A stretch of 58,058 nt of DNA, taken from the NCBI RefSeq assembly GCF_900114825.1, contig NZ_FOUI01000012.1, forward strand, positions 46,187-104,244, in the 5' to 3' direction. This document shows, piece by piece, positions 44,022 through 52,908 of this stretch (the stretch's first letter is position 1; every line of letters starts with the position of its first letter). Below the pieces are notes generated by a model. That model had not been told where the DNA came from. It saw nothing but the letters and a program-made list of their open reading frames with translations, and did not search any database. The position numbers and the translations under genes were made by a program. The stretch comes from Halopseudomonas yangmingensis (lineage in GTDB: Bacteria > Pseudomonadota > Gammaproteobacteria > Pseudomonadales > Pseudomonadaceae).

Positions 44022-44764
44022 TCACGTCCCTTGAAATAGTCGAGGATGGCGCGGATACGCTGGCGATCAGCCACCTGCAGGCGCTGGCAGCCGGCCCAGA
44101 TGCGGTAGAAGCGCAGGCGCTGGGTGCGGCTGAGATGCAGCTTGGCCAGCTTGTCGAGGCAGGCCAGGTCCTTGATCTTGCGGTGTTCCAGGAACGGCCC
44201 CCACCAGAAGCTGCCACCGGGGCAGTCGATCAGCCACAAACCGGGCAAGGGCTGGTCATCCACCAGTACGTTGCGCCACTTCAGGTCGTTATGTACAAAG
44301 CCCTGGGCGTGCATCATGCGTGTAGCGTGCGCCAGCTGATGGACCACCCGGCCAACCCAGTGCGGGTCCTTCAGGCAGGGATGATTGGCCTTGGCCAGGC
44401 GCGCCAGGTCGCTGGTGTCGCGCAGTTCCTCGGTAATCAGGGCACCACGCACAAAGGCACCAGCGCGTCGCTCCTGACCAAAACCGACCACAGTGGCGGC
44501 CGGTATGCCCCAGGCATGAAAGTGCAGCAGGTTTTCCCATTCGGCCTGCACCCGTGGGCGGCCCAGCCAGCGCCGCAGGTGTTTGCCGGCCCCATGGTAG
44601 CGCTTGACGTAGTAGTGGCGGTCACCGACATGAATGCGGTGCACGCTGCTCAGCGGGTCGCGGGTGATGTACTCGCCTTCCAGCGCAAATACGCTGTCCA
44701 GATCGGCAAACAGCCGGCCACTTTCACCAGTGGCGTACTCGGGGTTGAGCGTCCAGCGCTGCAT
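44018..44764 (-). CDS. LPS core kinase WapP-like protein
   Basis: A 248-residue kinase-fold protein. It has HYYVKRYHGAGKHLRRWLGR (ATP-binding region), ALITEELRDTSDLA, the catalytic loop GFVHNDLKWRNVLVD with intact Asp and Asn, and LWLIDCPGG. KDLACLDKLAKLHLSRTQRLRFY follows, a C-terminal pattern shared with WaaP-type kinases. ATG 44764 shares a base with the waaP stop codon. In P. aeruginosa the equivalent gene (wapP, PA5008) lies between waaP and wapQ, the same order as here. Confidence 0.84.
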   Translation of the reverse strand: MQRWTLNPEYATGESGRLFADLDSVFALEGEYITRDPLSSVHRIHVGDRHYYVKRYHGAGKHLRRWLGRPRVQAEWENLLHFHAWGIPAATVVGFGQERRAGAFVRGALITEELRDTSDLARLAKANHPCLKDPHWVGRVVHQLAHATRMMHAQGFVHNDLKWRNVLVDDQPLPGLWLIDCPGGSFWWGPFLEHRKIKDLACLDKLAKLHLSRTQRLRFYRIWAGCQRLQVADRQRIRAILDYFKGRE

Positions 44765-45576
44765 CACTGCCCTCCCGGGGCGTACTTGCGTTCAAAACGC
44801 GCCTGCAGGCGCTGTGCCTTGCGCTCCAGCCAACGCAGCAGGCTGGCTTCTTCCTTGAGTACCTGGCGCAACGGGCGCTGGAAATAGGCTGACAGAAAGC
44901 GCAGCTTGTCCCGGCGGGTCAGGCCGATCTGCAGGGCGGAGAAATACAGGCCGGCCAGATCCTTGTTGCGCCAGCGCCGTGGCACCCGGCGGCGCAGCTG
45001 GGCGCGGTGCAGGTCGATCAGTGACAACGTGAGGCTGTCCGGCGTCGGTGGCTGATCCAGGTGCAGCAGAAAGTGGCAGATATAGCAGTCGCGGTGGTTG
45101 ATGCCGGCCGCATGCATGGCCGCAGTCATGCCGGCCACCCGGTTGATCAGCGCCCATTTCATCGCCGGTGGCGGCGGCTGGCTCGGCCAGTCGCGGCTGT
45201 AGTCCTCAAGGCTGATGGTCGGCGCCAGCTCCTCGGTGATGATAAAGGAGTGCTGTCGCGCTGGATTATGCCCGCGCTCGCCAAAGGCCACAGCGGTCAT
45301 GCTCGGCACGCCGACCCTGGCCAGTAGCTGGATGGCCTGCCATTCGCGGGCGGCGCCCAGCACCGGGGCACGCAGGCTCAGCCAGTTCTTGACTATCTCT
45401 GCCCAGCCAATGCCGCGATGGATCTTGACGAAGTAGCCACGCCCGTCGACCTCGGTACGCAGGGTGCGGCGCGCTTCCAGTTCGCGGAATACCTCGCCCT
45501 GCAACTGCTCGACCGCAACAAAGGGGTCCTGGCCGGCCCAGGCACTTTTGAATGGCTCTTCCAGCATTACCCGCAT
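44764..45576 (-). CDS. waaP: LPS core heptose I kinase WaaP
   Basis: A 270-residue kinase that phosphorylates inner-core heptose I at O4, needed for outer-membrane stability. It has the N-terminal MRVMLEEPFKSAWAGQDPF, GRGYFVKIHRGIGW (ATP-binding Lys), FIITEELAPTISLEDY, the hallmark loop GINHRDCYICHFLLHLD with catalytic Asp, and LSLIDLHRAQLR. ATG 45576 matches the family start. An adjacent ATG at 45579 overlapping the waaG stop is possible. Translationally coupled with waaG upstream and wapP-like downstream. Confidence 0.93.
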   Translation of the reverse strand: MRVMLEEPFKSAWAGQDPFVAVEQLQGEVFRELEARRTLRTEVDGRGYFVKIHRGIGWAEIVKNWLSLRAPVLGAAREWQAIQLLARVGVPSMTAVAFGERGHNPARQHSFIITEELAPTISLEDYSRDWPSQPPPPAMKWALINRVAGMTAAMHAAGINHRDCYICHFLLHLDQPPTPDSLTLSLIDLHRAQLRRRVPRRWRNKDLAGLYFSALQIGLTRRDKLRFLSAYFQRPLRQVLKEEASLLRWLERKAQRLQARFERKYAPGGQ

Positions 45577-46697
45577 CATGCCGGCGGCCCCAGAATCACG
45601 TCGGCAGCACGCTCGGGCAGGCTGTACAGATCGGCCTGCCCGGCATAGGCCAGGGCATTGGCTTGCCAGCGCTGACGCGCTTCGGGGTCCTGCAGCATCT
45701 GCTGTAACGTCTGGTCCAGGTCTGTCTGGCTGAACGGGCCTGGCAGCACCCGGCCGCAGTCGGCTTCCTCGATGTAATGGGCATAGCCGCAAACATCGGT
45801 AACCAGTACCGGCAGGCCGGCGACCAGCGCTTCCAGCAGTACGGTGCCGGTGTTCTCGTTGTAGGCCGGGTGAATCAACAGGTCGGCACCCAGCAAAAAC
45901 CGTGGGATATCGCTGCGCCCCTTGAGAAAGCTGACCTGCTCGCCAATACCAAGGGCCTTGACCTGCAGCTTGAAGGGCGTGGGATCGTCCTGACCGATAA
46001 CCATCAGCCGGGTGCGCTGGCGCAGCGCCGATGGCAGGCTGGCGAGCGCCTTCAGGCTGCGATCCAGGCCCTTGGTCTTGAACCCCGAGCCTATCTGCAC
46101 CAGCAGTAGCTGGTCGTCCGTCAGGTTGAATTCGCGGCGGAACTCGCGGCGAATCCCGGCGGCATTCGGCGGCGCCCGGCGGTCTGCGGCAATCCCCGGT
46201 GGCAGCAGGTGAAAGCGTTCGGCCGGGGTGCGGTAGTGCTGCATAAACAACGGCTGCTGCACTTCGGAGATCATCAGGATCTGCGTGCGCGAGGCCGGCG
46301 AGAACACGGCCCGCTCATAGTCGGCAAAATGCCGGTAGCGCGGGCCGAAGCGGTACAGTGGATTGCGCAGGGTTTGCGCCTTGTCCTCGAAGCAGGGATC
46401 GGCGGCGTAATACACATCCAGCCCCGGCATCTTGTTGAAGCCAACCACCCGGTCGACCGGGCGTTTGGCCAGATCGGCCTGCAGCCAGGCAGTGAATTTC
46501 TCGTTGCGCCTATGGTTGGAGAAGGCCTTGACCGGTGCCACCAGCACCTCGAAGCCCTCGGGCACCTCGCCTTCCCAGATCAGCGTGTAAACCCGGATAC
46601 GGTGACCGCGCTGCTGGCAGACCTGGGCAATGCGCATAAAGTCGCGCTGCAGGCCACCAAAGGGAAAATACTTGTAGAGCACAAAGGCCAGTTGCAT
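45576..46697 (-). CDS. waaG: LPS core glucosyltransferase I WaaG
   Basis: A 373-residue GT4 enzyme that adds the first outer-core hexose to heptose II. It has FVLYKYFPFGGLQRDFMRIA at the N-terminus (characteristic of WaaG), GFNKMPGLDVYYAADPCFEDK, QIGSGFKTKGLDRSLKAL and the EX7E motif AYNENTGTVLLEALVAGLPVL. ATG 46697 shares a base with the waaC stop, so longer upstream frames are not used. Confidence 0.94.
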   Translation of the reverse strand: MQLAFVLYKYFPFGGLQRDFMRIAQVCQQRGHRIRVYTLIWEGEVPEGFEVLVAPVKAFSNHRRNEKFTAWLQADLAKRPVDRVVGFNKMPGLDVYYAADPCFEDKAQTLRNPLYRFGPRYRHFADYERAVFSPASRTQILMISEVQQPLFMQHYRTPAERFHLLPPGIAADRRAPPNAAGIRREFRREFNLTDDQLLLVQIGSGFKTKGLDRSLKALASLPSALRQRTRLMVIGQDDPTPFKLQVKALGIGEQVSFLKGRSDIPRFLLGADLLIHPAYNENTGTVLLEALVAGLPVLVTDVCGYAHYIEEADCGRVLPGPFSQTDLDQTLQQMLQDPEARQRWQANALAYAGQADLYSLPERAADVILGPPA

Positions 46698-47755
46698 CAG
46701 CGGGTTTCCGTGGCAGTCAGCAGGGTTTGCAGGGCTTCCAGCACCCGGGGTGGTGCCAGTCGGGTAAAGCATAGCGGCTGCTCGCGCTGCAGATCAAAAC
46801 GCCCGCGCTCTTCCTCGCTCGGCTGATAGTTGCAGGTCTTTTTCAGGCAGGGGGCGCAGGCAAAGTCGCTGGCCAAATGCTGCTGGGCGGCGCCCCAGGC
46901 CCCGGTCCAACCCGGATTGGTCGGGCCAAACAATGACAGCGTGGGTACATCAAGCGCCGCGGCCAGATGCCCGAGCCCGGTATCCACCGCCACACAGGCG
47001 CGCGCGCCAGCCAGCACGCCGGCCACGCCGGCCAGATTCAGCCGCGGCAATACCTCGACACCGGGCAGCCCGGTGGCAATCCGCTCGGCACGCGCCTGCT
47101 CGGCCTGACTGCCCCAGGGCAGGCGCACCTGCCAGCCCTGCGCCAGCGCCAACTCGGCCAGTTGCCGCCAGTAGAGTTCCGGCCAGTGTTTGGTGGTCCA
47201 GGTAGTGCCGTGCAGGAATACCAGATAATTGCCGCTTTCGGCCGCCGCCAGCTGGCGGCGATCAAGGCCGTAACTGCCCTGCTCCGGCGGTGGCGGGTAG
47301 CCCAGTGCACCAGCAAACAGCTGACGCACCCGCTGTACCGCATGCTGGCCCCAGGGCACCGCTTGCGGGCGGTCATAGAAACGGCTGGCGATCGGCTCGC
47401 GCGCCGAGGCACGATCCAGTCCAGCCACCGGCGCTTTCACATAGCGGGTCAGCCAGGCGCTTTTCAGCAAGCCCTGGGCGTCTATCACCAGATCGTAGGG
47501 GGTACCCTGCAAACGGCGCTTGAACGCCGCCCATTCGCCGCTGCGCCAGGTGGTCAGCGGGTGCTTGCGCCAGCGCCGGATGGCTACCGGAATCACCTGT
47601 TCGACCGCCGGGTGCCAGCGTGGGATTTCGGCAAAGCCCTCCTCCACCACCCAGTCAAAGCGGATGCCGGGGATGGCGCGGGCCGCATCGGTAAGTGCCG
47701 GCAGGGTATGGATGACGTCGCCCATCGACGACGTCTTGATCAGCAGCACACGCAT
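46697..47755 (-). CDS. waaC: LPS heptosyltransferase I WaaC
   Basis: A 352-residue GT9 enzyme that transfers the first L,D-heptose from ADP-heptose to Kdo. It begins MRVLLIKTSSMGDVIHTLPALTDA, with the conserved acidic residue of SMGDVIH, then IDAQGLLKSAWLTR, LHGTTWTTKHWPE, and the donor-binding VAVDTGLGHLAAALDVPTLS followed by FGPTNP. It uses the ADP-heptose made by HldE at the left end of the window. 3 nt separate it from waaF. Confidence 0.96.
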   Translation of the reverse strand: MRVLLIKTSSMGDVIHTLPALTDAARAIPGIRFDWVVEEGFAEIPRWHPAVEQVIPVAIRRWRKHPLTTWRSGEWAAFKRRLQGTPYDLVIDAQGLLKSAWLTRYVKAPVAGLDRASAREPIASRFYDRPQAVPWGQHAVQRVRQLFAGALGYPPPPEQGSYGLDRRQLAAAESGNYLVFLHGTTWTTKHWPELYWRQLAELALAQGWQVRLPWGSQAEQARAERIATGLPGVEVLPRLNLAGVAGVLAGARACVAVDTGLGHLAAALDVPTLSLFGPTNPGWTGAWGAAQQHLASDFACAPCLKKTCNYQPSEEERGRFDLQREQPLCFTRLAPPRVLEALQTLLTATETR

Positions 47756-47758
47756 GGA

Positions 47759-48802
47759 TCAGACATCCGTCGGTTCTGCCGGATCGGCCACCAGCCGGTC
47801 GAGAGCATCGATGACACGCTGCGCCGGCAGATCACGCAGGCAGTTGTAGTGACCGAAACGGCAGGTGCGCTCAAAGCAGGGGCTGCAGTCCAGATCCAGT
47901 CGCACTATCTCGACCTGCTCGGCCAGCGGCGGGGTGAACTGCGGCGAGGTCGAGCCATACACGGCCACCAGTGGGCGCGCCAGCGCGGCAGCCACATGCA
48001 TCAAACCGGAATCGTTGCTGACCACGGCGCTGGCGCAGGACAGCAGGTCAATCGCCTCGGCCAGGCTGGTCTCGCCACACAGATTCACCGACTCCTCACG
48101 CAACCCGGGAATCAGTCGCTGGCGGATATCCTCGGCCACTGCATGGTCGTTCTTCGAGCCGAACAGCCAGACCTGCCAGCCCATGCGGATCTTCGCATCG
48201 GCCACCGCGGCGTAGTGCTCGGTGGGCCAGCGTTTGGCCTCGCCGAACTCGGCACCCGGACACAGCGCCAGCACTGGGCGGTCCAGTTCCAGACCAAAAC
48301 GCTCAAGTGCTGCACTGCGGCTGGCGGGGTCGATCTGCAATTGCGGGCGCGGATAGGGCTGCATCAGAAGCGCACCCGGCTCATGGGCCAGCGCCATAAA
48401 GCGCTCGATCATCAGCGGGTACTGCTGTTTGTCGAGGAGGCGCAGGTCATTCAGCAGCCGGTAGCGCATCTCGCCACGCCAGCCGGTGCGCTTGGGGATG
48501 CGCGCAAAGTACGGCACCAGCGCGGATTTCAGCGAATTGGGCAGCAGGATCGCCTGATCGTAGCGCCCGGCCAGCGACTGGCCGATACGCCGGCGCGTGG
48601 CCAGATCGAGCACGCCGTGGCCCAGCGGAAAGCTCAGCGCCTGATTGACCTCGGGCATGCGCTCAAGGATTGGCCGGCTCCACTCCGGCGCCAGCACGTC
48701 GATCAGGCAGGCGTCGCCATGGCGTTGCTTGAGGCAGACAAACAGCGTCTGCGCCATCACCATGTCACCTACCCAGCTCGGCCCTACGATCAGGATCTTC
48801 AT
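47759..48802 (-). CDS. waaF: LPS heptosyltransferase II WaaF
   Basis: A 347-residue GT9 enzyme adding the second heptose. It begins MKILIVGPSWVGDMVMAQTL with the conserved WVGDMVM motif, then LPNSLKSALVPYFARIPKRT, LCPGAEFGEAKRWPTEHYA, LLSCASAVVSNDSGLMHVAA and VYGSTSPQFTPP. First of a tightly packed series waaF-waaC-waaG-waaP-wapP-wapQ-kinase with overlaps or gaps of at most 3 nt throughout, so probably one operon. Confidence 0.96.
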   Translation of the reverse strand: MKILIVGPSWVGDMVMAQTLFVCLKQRHGDACLIDVLAPEWSRPILERMPEVNQALSFPLGHGVLDLATRRRIGQSLAGRYDQAILLPNSLKSALVPYFARIPKRTGWRGEMRYRLLNDLRLLDKQQYPLMIERFMALAHEPGALLMQPYPRPQLQIDPASRSAALERFGLELDRPVLALCPGAEFGEAKRWPTEHYAAVADAKIRMGWQVWLFGSKNDHAVAEDIRQRLIPGLREESVNLCGETSLAEAIDLLSCASAVVSNDSGLMHVAAALARPLVAVYGSTSPQFTPPLAEQVEIVRLDLDCSPCFERTCRFGHYNCLRDLPAQRVIDALDRLVADPAEPTDV

Positions 48803-48839
48803 AATAATTTAGCTGCACGCCTCGAGCCGCAAGCGGGGT

Positions 48840-49763
48840 TCAGCCTACCAGCGTGCGCCATTCGGCGTGGGCGTTGGTCTGGCCGGTGACCAGATCAAAG
48901 TAGGCCTTCTGCAGTTTCTCGGTAATCGGACCACGACGGCCAGCACCAATCTGGCGGTTGTCCAGCTCGCGGATCGGGGTAACCTCGGCGGCGGTACCGG
49001 TGAAGAAGGCTTCGTCGGCGATATAGACCTCGTCACGGGTGATGCGCTTCTCGACCACCGGAATACCGAACTCGGCAGCCAGTGCCAGTACCGTGCCACG
49101 GGTGATGCCGTTCAGGCAGGCGGTGACTTCCGGGGTGTAGATCACACCATTCTTGACGATAAACACGTTCTCGCCGGAGCCTTCAGCCACATAGCCTTCC
49201 GGGTCCAGCAGCAGCGCCTCGTCGGCACCAGCGGATACCGCTTCCTGCAACGCCAGCATGGAGTTCATATAGGCACCGCTGGCCTTGGCGCGGGTCATGG
49301 TGATGTTGACGTGGTGACGGGTAAAGGAGCTGGTGCGGATCTTGATGCCGCGCTCCAGTGCCTCTTCGCCCATGTAGGCGCCCCAGTGCCAGGCAGCGAT
49401 GGCTACGTGCACCTTGAGGTTGTCGGCACGGATGCCCATGCCTTCCGATCCGTAGAACACCAGCGGACGGATGTAGGCGGTATCCAGGTTGTTCTGGCGC
49501 ACCACGGCGCGCTGCGCCTCGTTGAGCTGTTCCCTGTTGAAGGGAATCTTCATGCCCATGATGTGGGCGGAGTCGAACAGCCGGTCGGTGTGCGCGTCCA
49601 GACGGAAGATCGCGGTGCCCTGCGGGGTCTTGTAGGCGCGCACGCCTTCGAACACGCCCATGCCGTAATGCAGCGAATGGGTCAGTACATGCACGTTGGC
49701 CTCGCGCCAGGGCAGCATTTCACCATCAAACCAGATAACACCATCACGATCGGCCATCGACAT
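48840..49763 (-). CDS. ilvE: Branched-chain amino acid aminotransferase
   Basis: A 307-residue fold-type IV PLP aminotransferase for valine, leucine and isoleucine. It has IWFDGEMLPWREANVHVLTH, SLHYGMGVFEGVRAYKTPQ, the PLP lysine in RAKASGAYMNSMLALQEA, GYVAEGSGENVFIVKNG, and the phosphate-binding GITRGTVLALA. ATG 49763 (MSMADRDGVIW) gives the same length as the P. aeruginosa protein as I recall it. GGAG lies 9 nt upstream. Located 37 nt before waaF, as in P. aeruginosa PA5013-PA5012. Confidence 0.95.
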   Translation of the reverse strand: MSMADRDGVIWFDGEMLPWREANVHVLTHSLHYGMGVFEGVRAYKTPQGTAIFRLDAHTDRLFDSAHIMGMKIPFNREQLNEAQRAVVRQNNLDTAYIRPLVFYGSEGMGIRADNLKVHVAIAAWHWGAYMGEEALERGIKIRTSSFTRHHVNITMTRAKASGAYMNSMLALQEAVSAGADEALLLDPEGYVAEGSGENVFIVKNGVIYTPEVTACLNGITRGTVLALAAEFGIPVVEKRITRDEVYIADEAFFTGTAAEVTPIRELDNRQIGAGRRGPITEKLQKAYFDLVTGQTNAHAEWRTLVG

Positions 49764-49835
49764 AGCAACCAGCTCCATCACTTGTAGGAATCTTGCATTG
49801 AATTCGGTTCTCCGCAGTGCCCGGCGGGTCGGGGT

Positions 49836-52784
49836 TCAGGCCTGCTCCTGCGGTTGCAGCAGCTGTCGCCAGGCGTTCATCACCAGGCGACGCTGTTCGT
49901 GCAACTGGTCACCGCTGACGATGCGTGGCTGGTTTTGCAGAGCCAGGCGATGGGCGGCGGCGCGCAAGGCCTTGTAAGCCTCCTGAAGCTGCTGTACCTG
50001 TTCGGCAGACAGCAGCCCGACGTCACGCAGCCCGTCAAGAATTCGGATGTTGTCAGTATAACGCAGCAATTGCGGGTACCGGCACGACCAGGCCAGAACG
50101 GCATATTGCACCATAAATTCGATGTCGACGATACCTCCGGCGTCCTGCTTGAGGTCAAACGGCTGTGTGGCGTCAAAGGCCGTGTCGTCAAGGCCGCCAT
50201 GGGTTGACTGGGTGCCCAGGCTGTCGCGCATCCTGGCGCGCATCTCCAGCACTTGCTGGCGCACCTGCTGCGGGTCGCGCTGGCGCCCCAGCACCTCGCC
50301 GCGAATCGCCGCAAAGCGCTCTGCCAGTTGCGCGCAGCCGGCCAGCACCCGTGCGCGCACCAGCGCCTGATGCTCCCAGGTCCAGGCTTCCTCGCGCTGG
50401 TAATGGGCAAAGGCCTGCAGCGAGGTTACCAGCAGACCGGCGTCCCCCGAGGGGCGCAGGCGCATGTCGACATCGTAGAGTGCTCCCGAGGTAGTCTGGG
50501 CATTGAGGATATGGATGATGCGCTGCCCCAGGCGGGTGTAGAACTTGCCGCCATCGATCGGCCGGTCGCCATCGGTCTCGGCGTTGCTGTCGGCATCGTG
50601 GATAAATACCAGATCCAGGTCCGAGCCGTGCCCCAGTTCGATGCCGCCAACCTTGCCGTAGCCCAGAATGACGAAATCCAGCTCGCAGGGGGTGCCGTCC
50701 TGCCGGCGCGGGCGGCCATGGCGTTGCACCAGTTCACGCCAGGCCAGTTGCAGTACCTGCTGCAAAATCACCTCGGCAATCCAGGTCAGGTAGTCGCTGA
50801 CCTTCATCAATGGCAGGGTGCCGGCGATTTCCGAGGCGGCCACGCGCAGTACGTGGGCGCGCTTGAAATAGCGCAGGGTTTCCATCTGCTGTTCAAGGTC
50901 GTCCTCGGGAATGCGCAGCAGTTGCTGGCGCAGTTCGTCGGCCAGCTCGTTGGTCTGCGGCGGGCGATACAGGCGACCGGCATTCAGCAGCTCGTCAATC
51001 ACTACCGGGAAGCGGGTAATCTGCTCGGCAATCCACGGGCTGGCGCTGCACAGGGTCAGCAGTTCACGCAGTACCCGGGGATTTTCCGTGAGCAACAGCA
51101 GGTAGGCCGAGCGCCGCGCTACCGCCTCGACCAGCGGCATCACCCGCTCCAGCGCCAGGTCGGGGTCCGCCTGCTCGCTCAGCGCCGCCAGCAGGCGTGG
51201 CATAAACACATCCAGCCGGTCACGGCCGAGCTTCTGCATGGCGCGTACCCGCGAGGACCCCAGCAGGTTCTGCAGGCGCTGCCAGGCTGCGCCGGGATCG
51301 GCAAAGCCGGCCTCCTCCAGCAACTCGAGCGCGGCGTCGCGATCCAGGTCGTTCTGCCACAAGGGCAACCAGACCTCGAAACTTGGCAGCGCCTCGGGCT
51401 GCTCCTCATCCGGATCGGCAATCACGTTGGCAAAATGCAGGGCGACCCGCTGGCGGTGCTGGTCAAGGCTGGCAGCAAAGCTGTCCCAGTCGGCAAAGCC
51501 CATGACCATGGCAATCCGCAACCGTGTGCGCGAATCCTCCGGCAGCATCTGGGTCTGCCGGTCGTCGATCGCCTGCAGGGCGTGCTCGACATCGCGCAGG
51601 AACAGGTAGGCGCTCTTCAGCTCGTCCACTGCGGTATCCGGCAGGTAGGTATTGCTGGCCAGCACATCCAGCACTGCCAGAATCGGCCGCTGCTGCAGGG
51701 CGCGGTCGCGTCCGCCGTGGATCAGCTGGAAGGCCTGGCCGATAAATTCGATTTCGCGGATGCCGCCACTGCCGAGCTTGACGTTGTCCTGCATGCCCTT
51801 GCGCTGCACTTCACGCTGGATCATCTGTTTCAGGGTGCGCAGCGCCTCGATGGCGGCAAAATCCAGGTAGCGTCGATAGACGAAGGGCCGCAGCATTTTC
51901 AGCAACTCTTCACCGTGCAACTGATCACCGGCCACCACCCGCGCCTTGATCATTGCATAGCGTTCCCAGTCGCGTCCCTGGCTCTGGTAGTACTGCTCCA
52001 GCGCAGAAAAGCTGAACACCAGCGGGCCACTGTCGCCGTAGGGGCGCAGGCGCATGTCGACGCGAAACACAAAGCCGTCCACGGTGATCGCATCCAGCAG
52101 ACGGATCAGCCGTTGCCCGACACGGATAAAGAACTCCTGATTGGACAGGCTGCGGCGCGCGCCTTCAGTCTCCCCGCCCTCGGCATAACCGAAAATAAGG
52201 TCGATATCCGACGACAGGTTGAGTTCCCCAGCGCCCAGCTTGCCCATGCCCAGTACCACCAGTTGCTGCGGCTCGCCACTGCGCGCGCCGGTCGGCGTGC
52301 CGAAGCTGGCGGCGGCCTGGGCATGGCACCAGTCCAGCGCCTGCTGGATGCAGCAGTCGGCCATCTGCGACAGGTCGGCGGTGGTTTCCATGGTGGCCGC
52401 CAGCCGCGTCAGGTCACGCCAGATGATGCGCACCTGCTGCTGTTGGCGGAAGCGCCGCAGCGCGGCCATGATGGCGTCCTCGTCGCTGCCGACCTCAGCC
52501 AGTGCCAAGCGCAGCTGCTGCGCCAGCTCATTCGGTTGCAGGCTGCGCAACAGCCAGTCGCCGTCATTCAACCGCCAGAGCATGCCCGGATCACGGCGCA
52601 GCTGTTCGGCGACGAAGTCGCTGCCGGCCAGCACGAACGGCAGGTCATCCAGCAGGGCGGCATGCAACTCGGCGACTCGCTGCTCCAACCCCGCCGCCTG
52701 CACCGCTTCCAGCCAGCGGTAATAATGGTGTTCGGCGAGCAACTGCAATTCTGCGGGCAGCGACGACGGCGACGTAAAGCTCAT
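49836..52784 (-). CDS. glnE: Glutamine synthetase adenylyltransferase/adenylyl-removing enzyme
   Basis: A 982-residue bifunctional regulator of glutamine synthetase. The N-terminal adenylyl-removase nucleotidyltransferase domain has LGMGKLGAGELNLSSDIDLIF (about residue 180). The C-terminal adenylyltransferase domain has LGYGKVGGIELGHGSDLDLV (about residue 690), both with the G-S-D-x-D signature. GSGGIREIEFIGQAFQLIHGG and DAGGIVDIEFMVQYAVL mark the linked helical parts. Activity is set by PII (GlnB/GlnK) outside this window. Full length. Divergent from aceE across a repeat-filled gap. Confidence 0.96.
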   Translation of the reverse strand: MSFTSPSSLPAELQLLAEHHYYRWLEAVQAAGLEQRVAELHAALLDDLPFVLAGSDFVAEQLRRDPGMLWRLNDGDWLLRSLQPNELAQQLRLALAEVGSDEDAIMAALRRFRQQQQVRIIWRDLTRLAATMETTADLSQMADCCIQQALDWCHAQAAASFGTPTGARSGEPQQLVVLGMGKLGAGELNLSSDIDLIFGYAEGGETEGARRSLSNQEFFIRVGQRLIRLLDAITVDGFVFRVDMRLRPYGDSGPLVFSFSALEQYYQSQGRDWERYAMIKARVVAGDQLHGEELLKMLRPFVYRRYLDFAAIEALRTLKQMIQREVQRKGMQDNVKLGSGGIREIEFIGQAFQLIHGGRDRALQQRPILAVLDVLASNTYLPDTAVDELKSAYLFLRDVEHALQAIDDRQTQMLPEDSRTRLRIAMVMGFADWDSFAASLDQHRQRVALHFANVIADPDEEQPEALPSFEVWLPLWQNDLDRDAALELLEEAGFADPGAAWQRLQNLLGSSRVRAMQKLGRDRLDVFMPRLLAALSEQADPDLALERVMPLVEAVARRSAYLLLLTENPRVLRELLTLCSASPWIAEQITRFPVVIDELLNAGRLYRPPQTNELADELRQQLLRIPEDDLEQQMETLRYFKRAHVLRVAASEIAGTLPLMKVSDYLTWIAEVILQQVLQLAWRELVQRHGRPRRQDGTPCELDFVILGYGKVGGIELGHGSDLDLVFIHDADSNAETDGDRPIDGGKFYTRLGQRIIHILNAQTTSGALYDVDMRLRPSGDAGLLVTSLQAFAHYQREEAWTWEHQALVRARVLAGCAQLAERFAAIRGEVLGRQRDPQQVRQQVLEMRARMRDSLGTQSTHGGLDDTAFDATQPFDLKQDAGGIVDIEFMVQYAVLAWSCRYPQLLRYTDNIRILDGLRDVGLLSAEQVQQLQEAYKALRAAAHRLALQNQPRIVSGDQLHEQRRLVMNAWRQLLQPQEQA

Positions 52785-52908
52785 GGTCTATCCTGTTGTT
52801 TGACTGATGCTGAAGAGTGCCACGCCAGCCAGTTGCGCGAAACCCCGAAACACTTACCGCGGGACTGACGCAGGGCTGGGGGGTTGGTTGGTGCAGGGAT
52901 TTGGGGTG

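Noticed and set aside
46967-48889. A 640-codon plus-strand frame opposite waaC and waaF.
   Set aside because: It spans two real genes plus their junction and shows only shadow composition.
50253-52868. An 871-codon plus-strand frame opposite glnE.
   Set aside because: GlnE on the minus strand has both nucleotidyltransferase signatures. The other frame has none.
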